DNA of 64,000 nt, from assembly GCA_964016985.1 (NCBI GenBank), contig OZ024827.1, forward strand, positions 23,143,275 through 23,207,274, given 5' to 3'. A program made the translations under genes and the position numbers. Below the pieces are notes generated by a model, which was not told the origin of the DNA, did no database searches, and saw nothing but the letters and a program-made list of their open reading frames with translations. The stretch comes from Anodontia alba. Taxonomy: Eukaryota > Mollusca > Bivalvia > Lucinida > Lucinidae. Position 1 is the first letter of the stretch, and the number at the start of each line of letters is the position of its first letter. This document shows positions 12,984 through 26,200 of this stretch, piece by piece.

Positions 12984-15900
12984 CCCAGAAAATAGACAAT
13001 ATGCATGAAATGCCAAAGCGTATTTTCTGAGAAAAATAAGAAGAATATTTCAAAATGTCGTCTGCTGAATTCATTACCCAGCACGCTAAGCTTTAAAGCA
13101 ATAAATGCATTGGTTTACGTTCTGTAGTACCCGCTTTCCATTCTCCAATATGTTATTAACCCTTAAAGCGCCAAGAAAAAAAATGAAGCAGACGACATTC
13201 TTTTTTTTTTCTTTATTTTCAGAGAAAATAAGTCTTCCTTCACATTTATGTGAATTGTCTGCAAGCAGACGATTAACATGAAATGTCAAAACTGTTTATC
13301 TTTGAAAAATGAAGAAAAAAAAAATCAAAATGTCGCCTGGTGCAGCTGGGATTGGCGCTTTAAGGGTAATAATACTTCTTATCGTCGAGTACACAAAATC
13401 CGCCACTTTACTACTGTGCTTGAAATGTACCTAGATTAAATTTAATCTGAAAGAAAAAAAAAAAAAAAAAACATATAAATTGTCTGAATTTATAACGGGA
13501 ATACTAGACCTAAAGATAAGCGTTATCGTCTACTTTGTCTTTGCAAGTAGATACAAGAAAGGGCAAAATATAAATTGTGCAAACGTGTCAATATCGTCTA
13601 GCCTTGTTTGATTTTTTTTTTGTATTCTGTAACTTTCAAACTTTATGGATTTTATTTGAAATTTTTCACTTACGACGAAATGTATGCAGTATAAATAACT
13701 TCTATAATAATAATAATAATGATAATAATAATAATAATAATAATAGTATTGTTTTCGCCATGTAAGGGGAAGAGATTCTAACAAGATATACTTGGTAGAA
13801 ATTTCGCCATTTACACAAAGGGAGACAACTTTTGTGTGATTTCCCGTTTGCTTAACAACGCCGATCCCCTTCTGTAAAGGGGTCTTCTCTATAAGGAAAG
13901 AATTTGCTCCCTCTGGGAGCAAACTCTTTCCTTATAGAGTAGACTCCTTTGCATTTGGGGCCCGCAAAGCAACTTTCACAGAATTGTCTCCCCTGAAAGA
14001 GTATTATTCTCCTTCAAATTCCGTTAGTTTCTACGGTATGTGGAGTCATCTTAGTTACGTAAACCCACACTTGACGCAAATGACTATAATAATAGTTTGA
14101 CGCGCGGTTAAACCCGAACTAATCATATCTCACATTTGGATCGCAATTAGCATCTTAGATGTCGACGAGTTCTGAGAAGCGGTTGTTGGAGGCGGCTCGG
14201 AGATGCGACGGTGCAACAATAGAGGAAATTGTCTCAGGTGGAAAATCAAATCTTGATGCCGTAGACCAGGTAAGAAAAGTTATTTTCATTTAAACGTTAC
14301 CACTTTCTGGACAAAATCCAGCAGACGACAAACGGGTAATATTTTTTACCTGTTTTCCTCTGCGGCGTCTGATGTGGTTTTGCACTGTTTGCCATTGCCC
14401 TTTTGGGTGTCTTCAGATCATTACGAAAACACGCCTATTCAAATATATAGAAAATTTCACCTCCAAAAACTGAAAATTTTCAGATAAAAAACTCTGATAT
14501 TTTTCATATTTCTGCTCAAAACATAGATTGTGGGTACTCGTTAAAACCGCCTCGGCGAGGCGGTTCTAACGAGTACTCACAATCTATGTTTTTGAGCAAA
14601 AAAAAAAAAAAAAAAGAAAAGAAAAAAAAGAGAAAAATAATGTATAACCCCGTAAACCCCAGTTTTACTATATAAAAGTGGGGTTTACTGGGGTCAACAT
14701 CATATAGGCATATTTTCGTGATGTAAAATGGCTTTAGAAAGTTAGAAACAAAACAGCAGAAACTCTGTCAACCTGCAAAACAAAAAGCAAGCTTTGAAAA
14801 AAAAAAAAAAAAATCTGTGCATATGCAAATGGCGAATGCCCAGATCAGCCTACGCACATGTGCAGTCTGTTCAGAAGATTCGCTTTGGTCCGTAATGAAT
14901 CGAGACACTTCAAAATCTAATGGTGAAACTTCAAGGCCCGGGGCAGCCTGCTCGGATACACTAAGACCAAGGCTTCTGTCATAGTTTAAGTAACCATGGC
15001 AGCTCAAATCCTTACCATACCTAGCTGACTTTGATAAAGGCCATGTTACAAAGATTTGGTGTGTCTAAAACATTGTTGAATGATTGGCAAACAATGAAGA
15101 CTCTGATCAGACGCCGCGTTCTGCGGCGTCTGATCTGGGTCTACATTGTTTGCTCGGGCTTATCTGTCCTTAGGATATACGGTATAGATATTTTTGTTAT
15201 TACAGATTGGTTGTACAGCTCTACACCTCTGTGCGAAATCCGCCGATCTTTTATCACTGGCTTTATTGCTGGAGAAAGGGGCCAAGACAGATATACACGA
15301 CAATGTAAGAGACTTTTCCGTATTGCCCGCTTGACATTTATACAACGTCGCATCAATGTGAATGCAACGTCATGACGTTGCATCGACGTTGTCGCAACGT
15401 TGGGTGTCCGCCGGGTAGCTTATTAGAGCTATTGCAATCAGAAAGTGGTTTTACCTAGCCAACACACATACAACGTCATTCCGATGTCGGCGCGATGTCA
15501 TGAAGTCGCGTCGACATCGGAACGACGTTGTTTCAAGGTGTCGTTTGTTGGATATGCTACATCTGTCAGACACAAAACAATGTTATTCTGACGACGCCGC
15601 GACGTCATCAGCGACGTCGAAACGACGTTTTTTTTTTTCAAAGTTGCGATTGTTGGGTATGCTGTTAGCGACATTCGAGGATCAGAGCTCGCGGAGGTGT
15701 CTTCCCATCTGCGAAGTCTGTCCTCAGCCTATGCTGTTTAGAAATAGAATCATCAATGTCCCCAAGCAAATTGTTCATCGTTACAAAACTGCGAGGACCT
15801 GTTTAAAAGTTGAGGAGGATGACAGTTAAACAGTCTCAGTTTTTGGTTTTGTGAGAACATTCGAAACAAAATCATCATCAACAACAACAAAACACAGCTA

Positions 15901-18900
15901 AAAAAAACAACAACAACATTTCTTTCAGTCCATCAGCTGTCTAATCGCAATAGCTACCGCTTGGTACGTACGTATATAGTGTCCCGTTTGTTGTTAACCC
16001 AAATCACAGATATTATCTAATAAATGAGCCAGCCCACGACAAAACCTACAATAAGACTTGTGTGACCAGCAAAGACTCAGATCAGCCTGTCTGATCAGAT
16101 TCTTCGCTGATTGCATGTGCCTTCTACAGCCTCCAGGCTATTCAAAGAAGGATAAATGATAACTCCTGCCATATTTGGTGGATGTACAGACTGATCTTGG
16201 GATTTTCTGGTCACACAGGTCTTATTGTAGGTTTTGTCGTGCGCTGGCTCATAACTGTTATTGTTGTCGCGTAGCCTGTTAGGGGTCTTCGTTGCGCGGA
16301 CCAAGCTCAATTATGACTGGGACCTCTTTCCTACTTCCCAGCTAGCATTCTACATAAACCTACAGCGGGCCGTTATCGGCCCGTCAGGCTAGCTGACGGG
16401 CCGATAACGGCCCGCTGTAGGTTTATGTAAAATGCTAACTGGGCTTGTGCATCAGTTATAGACTTTATAGTTTATACCACCTAAATTTTGATTAATACCA
16501 GTACCAAATTCGTCTAGTGCTTATTATTGAGTAGTTATTTGACAGCTACTCATACATTTGTCTGCGTGCAAACGTTAAACGTATGAATGGGAATAATGTT
16601 TATTATGCAGACTCGTGTATTGCGTTTTCCACGTGTTAAATGTAAAGTTAAGTCTTGTGTAAATCTCGTCTGTCTGTACTTTTATATTCCTTTCAAGCTG
16701 AAGTGTTTGTAAATATGCGATCTGTTGTTTGCTGTCATTCACGTTCGAAATATAAGATTATATGAACCATATAAAGCACGCACAGTATTTTACCATGACT
16801 CAGATTATGTCGGTCCGGTACTTCAGGCCCGGATACTGATCTGTATTTGCACTGTAGATCCAAGGTGCTTACCGCAATAAACCCTACCCCAAAAAACAAC
16901 AGCAACAACAAAACAGCAGCCACCACCACCACCACCACCACAACAACAACAACAAACAACAAAAACATAAAGAAACAAAATCATCATCATCATCATCATC
17001 ATCTCAACAAAACAGTTAATTTTGAATCTCAGAACATTTGATCAGTTATAGTTTAATGGCAGAATTACGCATTTTTGTGAACGCATTAAATAAGCTGGAA
17101 AGGCGAATCATTTCGGCCGAATTTTAAAGTATGTAAATGTATAGGATATCAACATTGTCATACCCAGCTAGCATTCTACATAAATCTATAGCGGGCCGTT
17201 ATAGGCCCGTCAGCTAGCCTGACGGGCCGATAACGGCCCGCTGTAGATTTATGTAGAATGCTAACTGGGATACGTATTGTATCATCTTTCGGCGCCAAAT
17301 TTCAGACTACATTTGTCGTCTGCTTTGTTTTTTAAACAAACTATCGATTGGAAAGACGTTTGTATGTAAAGCTGAAAAACAATGTCAAACAGCGTAGATC
17401 CTAACGAGACGGCCCATTATGAGCCGTCTCATCTGGATCAACGCTGTTTGCAAAAGCCTATTATTATAGGCTATGACAGTGAAAGAGTTAATACCCTTTA
17501 ACGTCTCTGCCACTGCTAAAATTGATGTGGCATACATTTTCTTAAAAACATATTTTGGTGCGTTTCTAATGCGACTCAGTATATAATTCAAATGTCATTG
17601 TTACATGCATCCCTGGCTAAATTTGATCAGATTACAAAATAATGATTGTTTGTCAAAATCAGCGCAACAATGCTTTCTTTCTGAGTAGAAACAATTATTC
17701 TCGTGTGCTCACGTACCAGTATAACGCTCGATCGAATTTTAACCCGAAAAGTCACGCTGAAGTAAAGCAGCTCCAGCCTCAAACAGCTAGGGCAGTCTGC
17801 GCATGCGCACAGTATGTCCAGGATCTTTTCCGTTCGGTACATAGAAATTATAAGAGCTAAATATTATGTAACTGTAACTCGAATGCCTTGGCAAGACTGC
17901 GCAGATGTACAGGCTGGTCTGGGTGTTCGTTACTTGCATAACGTGCACAATGGGGGCTTTTCTTCTAACCCGTCAAGTAACATTTTATGAGCATCAGATT
18001 ATAATAAAAAGTGATTTAAAGGGTAAGATTATTACACGGACTTGTTCAAATATCAATACATCTTGATCAGTTCGATTGATCTGACGTGAGTTTTGTCAAG
18101 TAAAAATGAGCCAGCTCATGGCAAAAACCAAGCAAAATGGCATCTGCGCCCCGCGAAGACTCAGATCAGCCTGGGCATCCGCCCAGTCTGATCAAACTCT
18201 TCGCTGTCCGCATGAAGAATGTTTGGGCTCTGAGCTACCCACTGAGCGCACCGCCCAGACTGATCTGAGTCTTCGCTGGGCGCACGTGCCATTTTGTTGG
18301 ATTTGTCATGAGGTGGCGTGCAGTTTATGGGGGTTGATACCCTCGGTAAAATTTCCGTCATATTTCACGAGTAGGACGTACAACTTTTGTGACTTCCTGT
18401 TCGCTTACCTGCACACCTGTTCTCTTCTTAAAAGGGTCTACCCTTAAATGGAGCAACTACTTTCTTTTGAAGCAGATCCCTTTTCAGAAGGGAGGCAAAG
18501 CAAATCTGAAAGAGTTGTCGATCCGGAAAGTGTATTTTTTCTTTAAACGAGCCAGAGCACATCATTTCCCACAAGACTGCATTTGAGCCCAGCGAAGATT
18601 TGGATAAGCTAGCGCATCTGCGCAGTCTGATCAGAGTCTTTGCAAAGCACTCTGTAGGTAGCCAAGCATCCAAATAATTAGGCGGGCAGCGAAGATTGAT
18701 CAGTGTGCGGATGCGCAGGCTGATCTGTCTTCACTGGGCGTACATGCGATCTTGTAGGAAGTGCTGTATCCCGGCTCAAACTGTGAATTATATGTTGAAG
18801 AGGTCTCCACTTTTGCGCAGTATGATCAAGATATATGTGTTGTGCTTTCTCATAAAGAGCCTTTTGTAGAGAACCTAGAAAGGGGTTTTCTGGCTAATTT

Positions 18901-19493
18901 GCGTATACAATTTCGCTAGCTGGGATAGAGAACTCCTTTTTCTAGAGATGCGATTTTTATTTATGATTTTGAAACGATAAAATTAAGATCGCAGTGATAT
19001 TTGATTTAAAGAAATTGTTTAAATACCATGCATTCGAGGTTTACGACCCCTAACCCATTTAAAACCGACCGGGCTCGTCTACCCCAACTCTTTGGGCAAA
19101 TCCATTTTCGATATAAGGGATGTCTGGTCTGGTTTTCTTATGACTGTGTTTTACAGAAATTCCTGTAATTAATGCAAACTGTGGAGACCCTCGTCAGACG
19201 CCGCGTTCTGCGGCGTCTAATATGGGTTTACTCTCTTTGCCAATGTCCCTTTGGGGGAACGCTAGACTCAAATGGATTAAATGTTATATTTCAGAAAAAA
19301 TTCAGAACGGAATCAAAACCAGATTATAAACAAACTACTATATATATGTTGGGTTTTCTCACGTTGCGTCTCAAATGCTTTGGTACAAAATAACGAGAAC
19401 CTTTCCTGATACTTTTCATTCTGAGTTATGAAAATCCATTGGTGATCACTGCTTTATCATTGAATTTGCGTGGCATTAAAACATTTTTTTATG

Positions 19494-19527
<34 letters not shown>

Positions 19528-22500
19528 ACAAAAAAACAAAAAAAAAAAACAAAAAAAAAAACAATGTTCTTTTATGAAAGGGGATATATACTCTAAAAGG
19601 GACGAATTTGTCTCCAAGGAACGAATTCGCTCTCCAGCGGAGCAAATTTGTTCCTTTTAATCCTTCTCTTACTGAACACGTCATGCCCTGTCTTGGCAAA
19701 CAGTGTAGATCCAGGTCAGTTGGCTTCTGAACTGATCTGGATCTGCACTGTTTGTCATTAAATATGTGAATTTCTATCAAAAAAACCCAGATCAAGTAAT
19801 CTGCTTGGCTGGAAATTAGAAGTGGGCGTGGCATCTTAATTTATTCAGCATGACAAGGGTTAAAACAACCCCTTTTCAGAAGAACGCAAAAACAATATTG
19901 ACAGAGATGTCTCGCCAAGCAAGCACACTCGCGTTAATACAAGGCCGCGTTCACGTCGATGTAACGTCATGACGTTGATAAAACGTCGCATTCACATCGA
20001 GGCAGCGTAATGACTTTACATAACGTCGCACTAACGTCGGTGCAACGTCATGGTGTTGAATCGAAGTTAATACGACGTTGTATAAACTTATATGCCCGCT
20101 GGGACTTACCTTAATACTCTTTCTTTCAGTCTGGAATGTGTCCACTGCATCATGCCGCCAGTAAAGACTATGTGGAGACAATGGCGCTACTTATATCCTA
20201 CGGAGCCGATATTAATAAACAAGATAAGGCATATAGATCAAAATAGAACCTTGTCCGGTGACCTTAGGCTTCTGTTTTCCAGCTGTATTGAAACAGAAGT
20301 CACAGGTCACCGGACAAGGTTACATTTCATAGTAATAACTTCCTTTGGTAGAAAAGCAGACGATCTCAGAGGTATTTAGGTATCATTTTCTGCCATACCT
20401 ATCTGATAATTAAGAGGATTTATTTCGTCGATTGTTTACAATCGAACCATAGTCAATATACACCAAAATTTTCTTAGGGTTGTTGTCCACGTGATAATCA
20501 TTGACCAATGAAATCAATCCGCGCATTTGTACGAAAGCTAGGTATCGGTTATTTATAGCCGCGCTAGGGTTATCTGTAAAACCTGGACTGGGACATTGGC
20601 AAACAGTGCAGACCCAGATCAGACCCGCAGAAAGGGTCTGCACTGTTTGCTTAAAACACAGGGTTAAATGAAACAGTCTTAAGTCCCCGTTCACGACCTT
20701 CTTCCCGGCCTACACTCAGAGGCAATCGACACACCAGTGCTGCCAGTGCTCTGATTTTATCGCAAGTGGTGAAATCAATATATATATTTCTTCACACGTG
20801 AAAAAAATCACGACTGTGTTATTTTCACTACTCGTTTCGGAACACGTCGGTAGTCTTCATTGTTACCCGAACAGGTGCAAATGGCCACTTCTTTTGTTTG
20901 AACGCTTGTAAATTCTCTGTTTCCGAATAAAACTATCTAGTGTGGGTTTTCATTTCCTTAATTAGAAAATGAGCAACAGTTAAGTACCAAACTTATTTTC
21001 ATTTAACGAAAATTTGCTTTTTCTGTCGAGCTCTTCATATGGTAGATACTGAACATGAAGGTAGGAACTGAACGTTGACGTCATAACGTTTACGTTTTGT
21101 ATTGCGATGTCAGTTGTGATGTCAGAAACAATTTATCATGGGAACAATAAAATAAAAGGGAAAATTTACTCTTTTGAAGTAAATATCATAAATAGTTTCA
21201 TATAAAATCATTAAAAATTTTCCTCGTGCTTCCACTCATGAAAATATTAATGTTTGCATTAAACTCGATGAAAATATTTCTGATATTCACTTCAAAAGAG
21301 TAAATATTCTCTATTCATTTATGCTTTAAATATTGAACGATGCTAATTAACCCATTTTAGTCTGGAGACTCCTAAAAGTAATTGGCAAACAGTGCAGACT
21401 CAGATCAGACGCCACAGACTATTTGCAAATCGTTTAGCCATTTTTCTTTAAGTATACATGTATCTAAATCACATAGCCTGATATACGTAAAATTGAAATT
21501 GGATCCTTCCAATATATAGTGTGGGGGAGTTAAAATGGGTTAAATGTACTATTATAACTATTATAAAATAGCTTAAAAACGTCTCCCCATACTACATTAT
21601 AGTGTAGATAATATTTTCTGATCCTTTGAGAGCATTAAGGTCTTTTCACAGAGTTCGTCTCAACCCGGGCTAGAGGGCGTGGCGGCGTCAATTATTATAC
21701 TTGTTTGATGTTTATTCCCGGTGGGCACATATTAAACGTTTATACAGCGTCGTATTAATTTCGATGCAACGTCATGACATGATGTTGCATCGACGTTAAT
21801 AAGACGTTGTATAACGTCATGTGCCCACTGGGTTGTATCCAAAGGATCCCTTTTTAGAGAACATGAAACAATATAAGTGAAGGTACCCAGGAAATACCAT
21901 AATCACAAAGTACAACCTTCTCGAGACATCAAAAGAAGGACAGAGGAGGAACAAACAATGATAAAAGAAACGTCACATGAAACCACCGATACATGAAAAA
22001 TAAAAAGAACTAAAGACACAGAAGGATTTTTTTAAAATAACCACAACAGACAAACTTAAAGAAAATCTCGGAACTCGGCTACGTTCTGAAGTGCAGTAAT
22101 AGCGAACAGTTTTGCCCTGGATTCTTGTACTCGACGAGGAGCAACTAACAATGACAAAAGAAACGTCAAATGAAACCACCGATACATGAACAAAGAAGAG
22201 CTGAAGACACAAAGTTGACGAGCGCCAATAGGAGCAGGGATCCAGAATTAACTAGCACTTCTGATACGTAGCAGCTCAGGTACGTTTCGAATGATCATAC
22301 ATATATTTGAACTGCAATGTGAGAAAACGTACATTCTGACACGTGTGCCAGTGAAAATTCAGATCAGTCTGCGCATTCGCGTAGCCTGATTAGAATCTTC
22401 ACTGGGTACATTTGTGATAGAGAATGGTATAAAGTAACGAAAACACTAATCAGACTGCGCGGAGGCACAAGCTGATTTGAGTCTTCTTTGGGTGCACATG

Positions 22501-23188
22501 TCAGGAGGTACGTTTTCTCACGTTTCGGTTCCTTTTTAATCACAGGATAACAACATGACACCTTTACATTACGCAGCGAAGTTCAAACACGACAGAGCAA
22601 CCGAGTTTCTTCTGTTCTGTGGTGCTGATTTCAAGTTGAAAAATAAGGTAATATTCTTGCATATTCGTCTTCAGATGATGGATGGCAGAGTTGTATAAAT
22701 ACATTTTTTAGCCATGCATTTAACCCTGGCCCTGTTGAACCCGGATTTTCCTGCCTTTGCAAACAGTGTAGATCCAGATCAGTTGACTTCTGAGGAAGCC
22801 AACTGATCTGGATCTGCACTGTTTATCATTCAGTATGTATATTTATATCAACAACCTGGATCAAGTAATCTGATTAGACTGACAATTAAAATGCGACTGG
22901 CATCTAAATTTATTCGGCATGACAAGGGTTAAAAAAGATCACAGCGTATTTACTATAGATATTGGACACCAATTAACTCTTTATCATATATGTGTCCATT
23001 TTGCTGCTTGCTGATGTGTCCAATAGCAGCTGGACGTGTTGCAAACATTATTGACCTTGACCAGAGATCTGATCTGGCTCAGGCTTGTATGTCCCGGTAC
23101 TTTACCCTTTCATACCTGATTCTGAAGTGGATTCTTCCATCCTTGAACCTGGACATATCCGTTGATGCAAACAGGGGTTTCCATCTAA

Positions 23189-23222
<34 letters not shown>

Positions 23223-26200
23223 GCATAACTGCAAACAGTGTAGATCCTTGATGAGACGGCTCGTCACGAGCCGTCCCATTAGGGTCTACACTGTTTGCAA
23301 AGGTATCAGTTTTGGTTTATAGTGCTGAAAGAGTAAAGGTAAATACGTAACTTGGTAACGACATTCTAATTTAAAGGAAAACAATCAAAAGGAAATTTTA
23401 TCGCATAAAGCTTTATTTTCAAAATAATGTTCATAATAAATTGGTGTCCTGATTTAGTTTATACAGTCGACCCTCGTTTTCTCGAAGTCCAAGGGACTCT
23501 CTGAAATACTTCAAGATATCCATACCTCGACATATCAGATTTGCAGACCTGAGGAAAAAAATCGAATTATATTTCACAAATGAATATTTAATTTGACTCC
23601 TGAAGTTAAAAATATTACGGAAAAGAGGAGAAATTGCTCCTTAGAAGCAATTTCTCCTCTTTTCCACAATATGTTGTTACCTGTTGTTTGATTTTCATAT
23701 TTAAACAGGGACGAGAATTTTACTTCGAGATAAGCGGTTATTCGAGATAAGCGAAGTCGAGATGATGAGAATTGACTGTATATTGTTTCTTATTTTGGGT
23801 TAATGTATTTACTGCGTCCTGTCTGGATATCACCAAGAGTAAATTTCGGTTTTATATATTTATATTTCTCTTCAGGCTGGCGATGAAGCAATTCCAGTAA
23901 TGAGTGAAGCCAGAGAAGTGGAGCACAGATTTATACAAGACGGGTTTGCCAAAGGGTCGATATATATTTATGTAGAATATTAAACTTCTGCTCATTACGA
24001 AAACACGCCTATGCAAATATGTCGAAAATTTCACCTCCAAAAACTGAAAATTTTCAGATAAAAACCTCTGATATTTTTCATATTTCTTCTCAAAACATAG
24101 ATTGTAGGTACTCGTTAGAACCGCCTCGGCGAGGCGGTTCTAACGGGTACCCACAATATATGTTTTTGAGCAGAAATAAGAAAAATAATGTATACCCCTG
24201 TAAACCCCAGTTTTACTATATAAAAGTGGGGTTTAAGGGGGTCAAAATTATATAGGCATGTTTTCGTGATGTATCTATTCTTTCGAAATTGAAAAAAAAA
24301 AAATAGCATTAATTTTTTAGTTTCTCCTTCCTCTATTCTACTTTTGAATTACAGTCCTCTGAAATGATGAATAAAGCTATGATAATGACTATTCTTGAAC
24401 TGCTTTTTCAGGATTAGGAGATCCGATTAATATGCTTCGTTATTTTTCTGTTTAACGTTTTCCCAAACTTTGTTTCTTGAGCAAGGACCGCTTCTAGAAT
24501 GTGTTCAATGCATATTTGTTAGAATATTTATTTTATAACAATCGTCAATGCAATGCATACATTTGCAAACGTCAAACCTCTAATCCTGTATCCTACAATA
24601 ATAATAATAATAATAATAATAATATCTAGCAATGACGTCTATTTAACCCTTCTCTTGCTGAACACGTCATGCCCTGTCTTAGCAAACAGTGTAGATCCAG
24701 ATCAGTTGGCTTCTGAAGAACCAACTGATCTGGATCTGCACTGTTTGTCATTAAATATGTGAATTTCTATCAAAAACCCGGATCAAGTAATCTGATTGGC
24801 TGGAAATTAGAAGTGGGCGTGGCGTCTTAATTTGTTCAGCATGACAAGGGTTAAACATAAGTGAAGATACCCAGGAAATGCCACATTCACGAAATTTAAC
24901 CCTCCCGAGACACCAAATAAGATTAGGAACAAATAAAGGCAGAACAACGCCATGTATGAAACCACAGACGGACGAACAAAGAACTGCAATAGAGGAAACG
25001 CTTAACCCTTGTCTTGCTAAACCCGGATATACTCTGCCTTTGCAAACAGTGTAGATCCAGATCAGTTGGCTTCTGAAGAAGCCAACTGATCTGGCTCTGC
25101 ACTGTTTGTCATCAAGTATGCAAATTTATAACAACAATCTGGATCAAGTAACCTGATAGGCTGAAAATTAGACGTGGGCATGACATCTTAATTTATTCAG
25201 CAGGACAGGGGTTCAGTTTAAATCGCGCATCATTCAACGGTAATTCTAATGCAGCTCCAAATTAAAAATACATATACATGTATATGTTCGGTCTGCATTG
25301 GAAGTCTTCTTCTTTATCTGTGAAGCATCACAATCAAAAACTGTGAGATGAAACAAAGCAAAGGGTTCAGTGGCGATCTGAAGCCAGAACACAAGAAAAC
25401 CACAATCATGGCCACGATGAGCGCGACCACATACATTGATAATCAGGCGCCGACCGTCTGAAACAGATTGAGGAGGAGCCATCATTAAGTCTGATGACCG
25501 ACCCACCGTCGTGCAATTAAAAGAAGCAAAATTTTCAAACATAATTGGGTTAATAAGCATGCATGCAGTATGCTGCAGAATATCATATCATTTTGTAGCG
25601 AGTGACAATGTTTTTAAATTGTCCCGAACAATCTTTCTGATTCAATAGACTAAGTCGCCATAAAATATAGGTTCAGAAAGTCTTCAAACCAACATTACAT
25701 TTGGACATTGATTCAGATGACGGCGATAAAACTTAAAAAACGTTTTACGAAGTTTGTGATAAGGATACCTTTGCTTAAGACGTTTAGCAGTTAAAATGTT
25801 ATTTCGATTATTATACTCGCTAACTTGGCTAGATGCTCTAGCAAAACGAATTAACTGAAATATATACACCCTGGGATGTAACACGAGGGGTACTCGTAAG
25901 AACCGCCTCGCCTTTATCTGAAAATTTCAGTTTTTGGTGGTAAAATGTTCAGTATATTTGAATAGGCTTGTTTTCGTAACGAGCCCACAACACTTCCGCT
26001 GATGACCGTTCCAAGCTAGCGTTGCAGTCGCTCTTTGTTTCTTCGTTCTGTTTTCAATGAAGGGTCATTTTGTATTGTCACTTAATGTCATCCAACCCAT
26101 GCCCGTTGCTATGGAAGGGTTTTGTTTCGTGATTTGTTTCGCCTGGAAGTCTATTTTATTTTCAATGAAGTATATATGTTTGTGTTATTTATATATCGTT

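Larger units (their letters stand above)
9128..15258. repeat. long duplicated block, copy B
   Basis: Second copy of 1363-8098, starting exactly at the end of the gap and ending at TTATCACT, after which the two blocks diverge (AAGTATGTC in A, GGCTTTATT in B). Exon 1 within it (14159-14269) is identical to copy A. Confidence 0.85.
15259..20129. other. intron 1, mostly MITE debris
   Basis: No exon found. Contains CGTCATGACG palindromes (about 15340-15420, 15470-15660, 19945-20100), a GAGCCAGC-ended MITE (16023-16253), GCTAGCATTCTAC palindromes, a CAC/CAA/CAT-rich tract (16893-17002), a core hairpin at 17390-17452, bits of the GAAGACTCAGATCAG family (18105-18320, 18590-18770) and a TTAA MITE (19657-19863). 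Confidence 0.6.
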
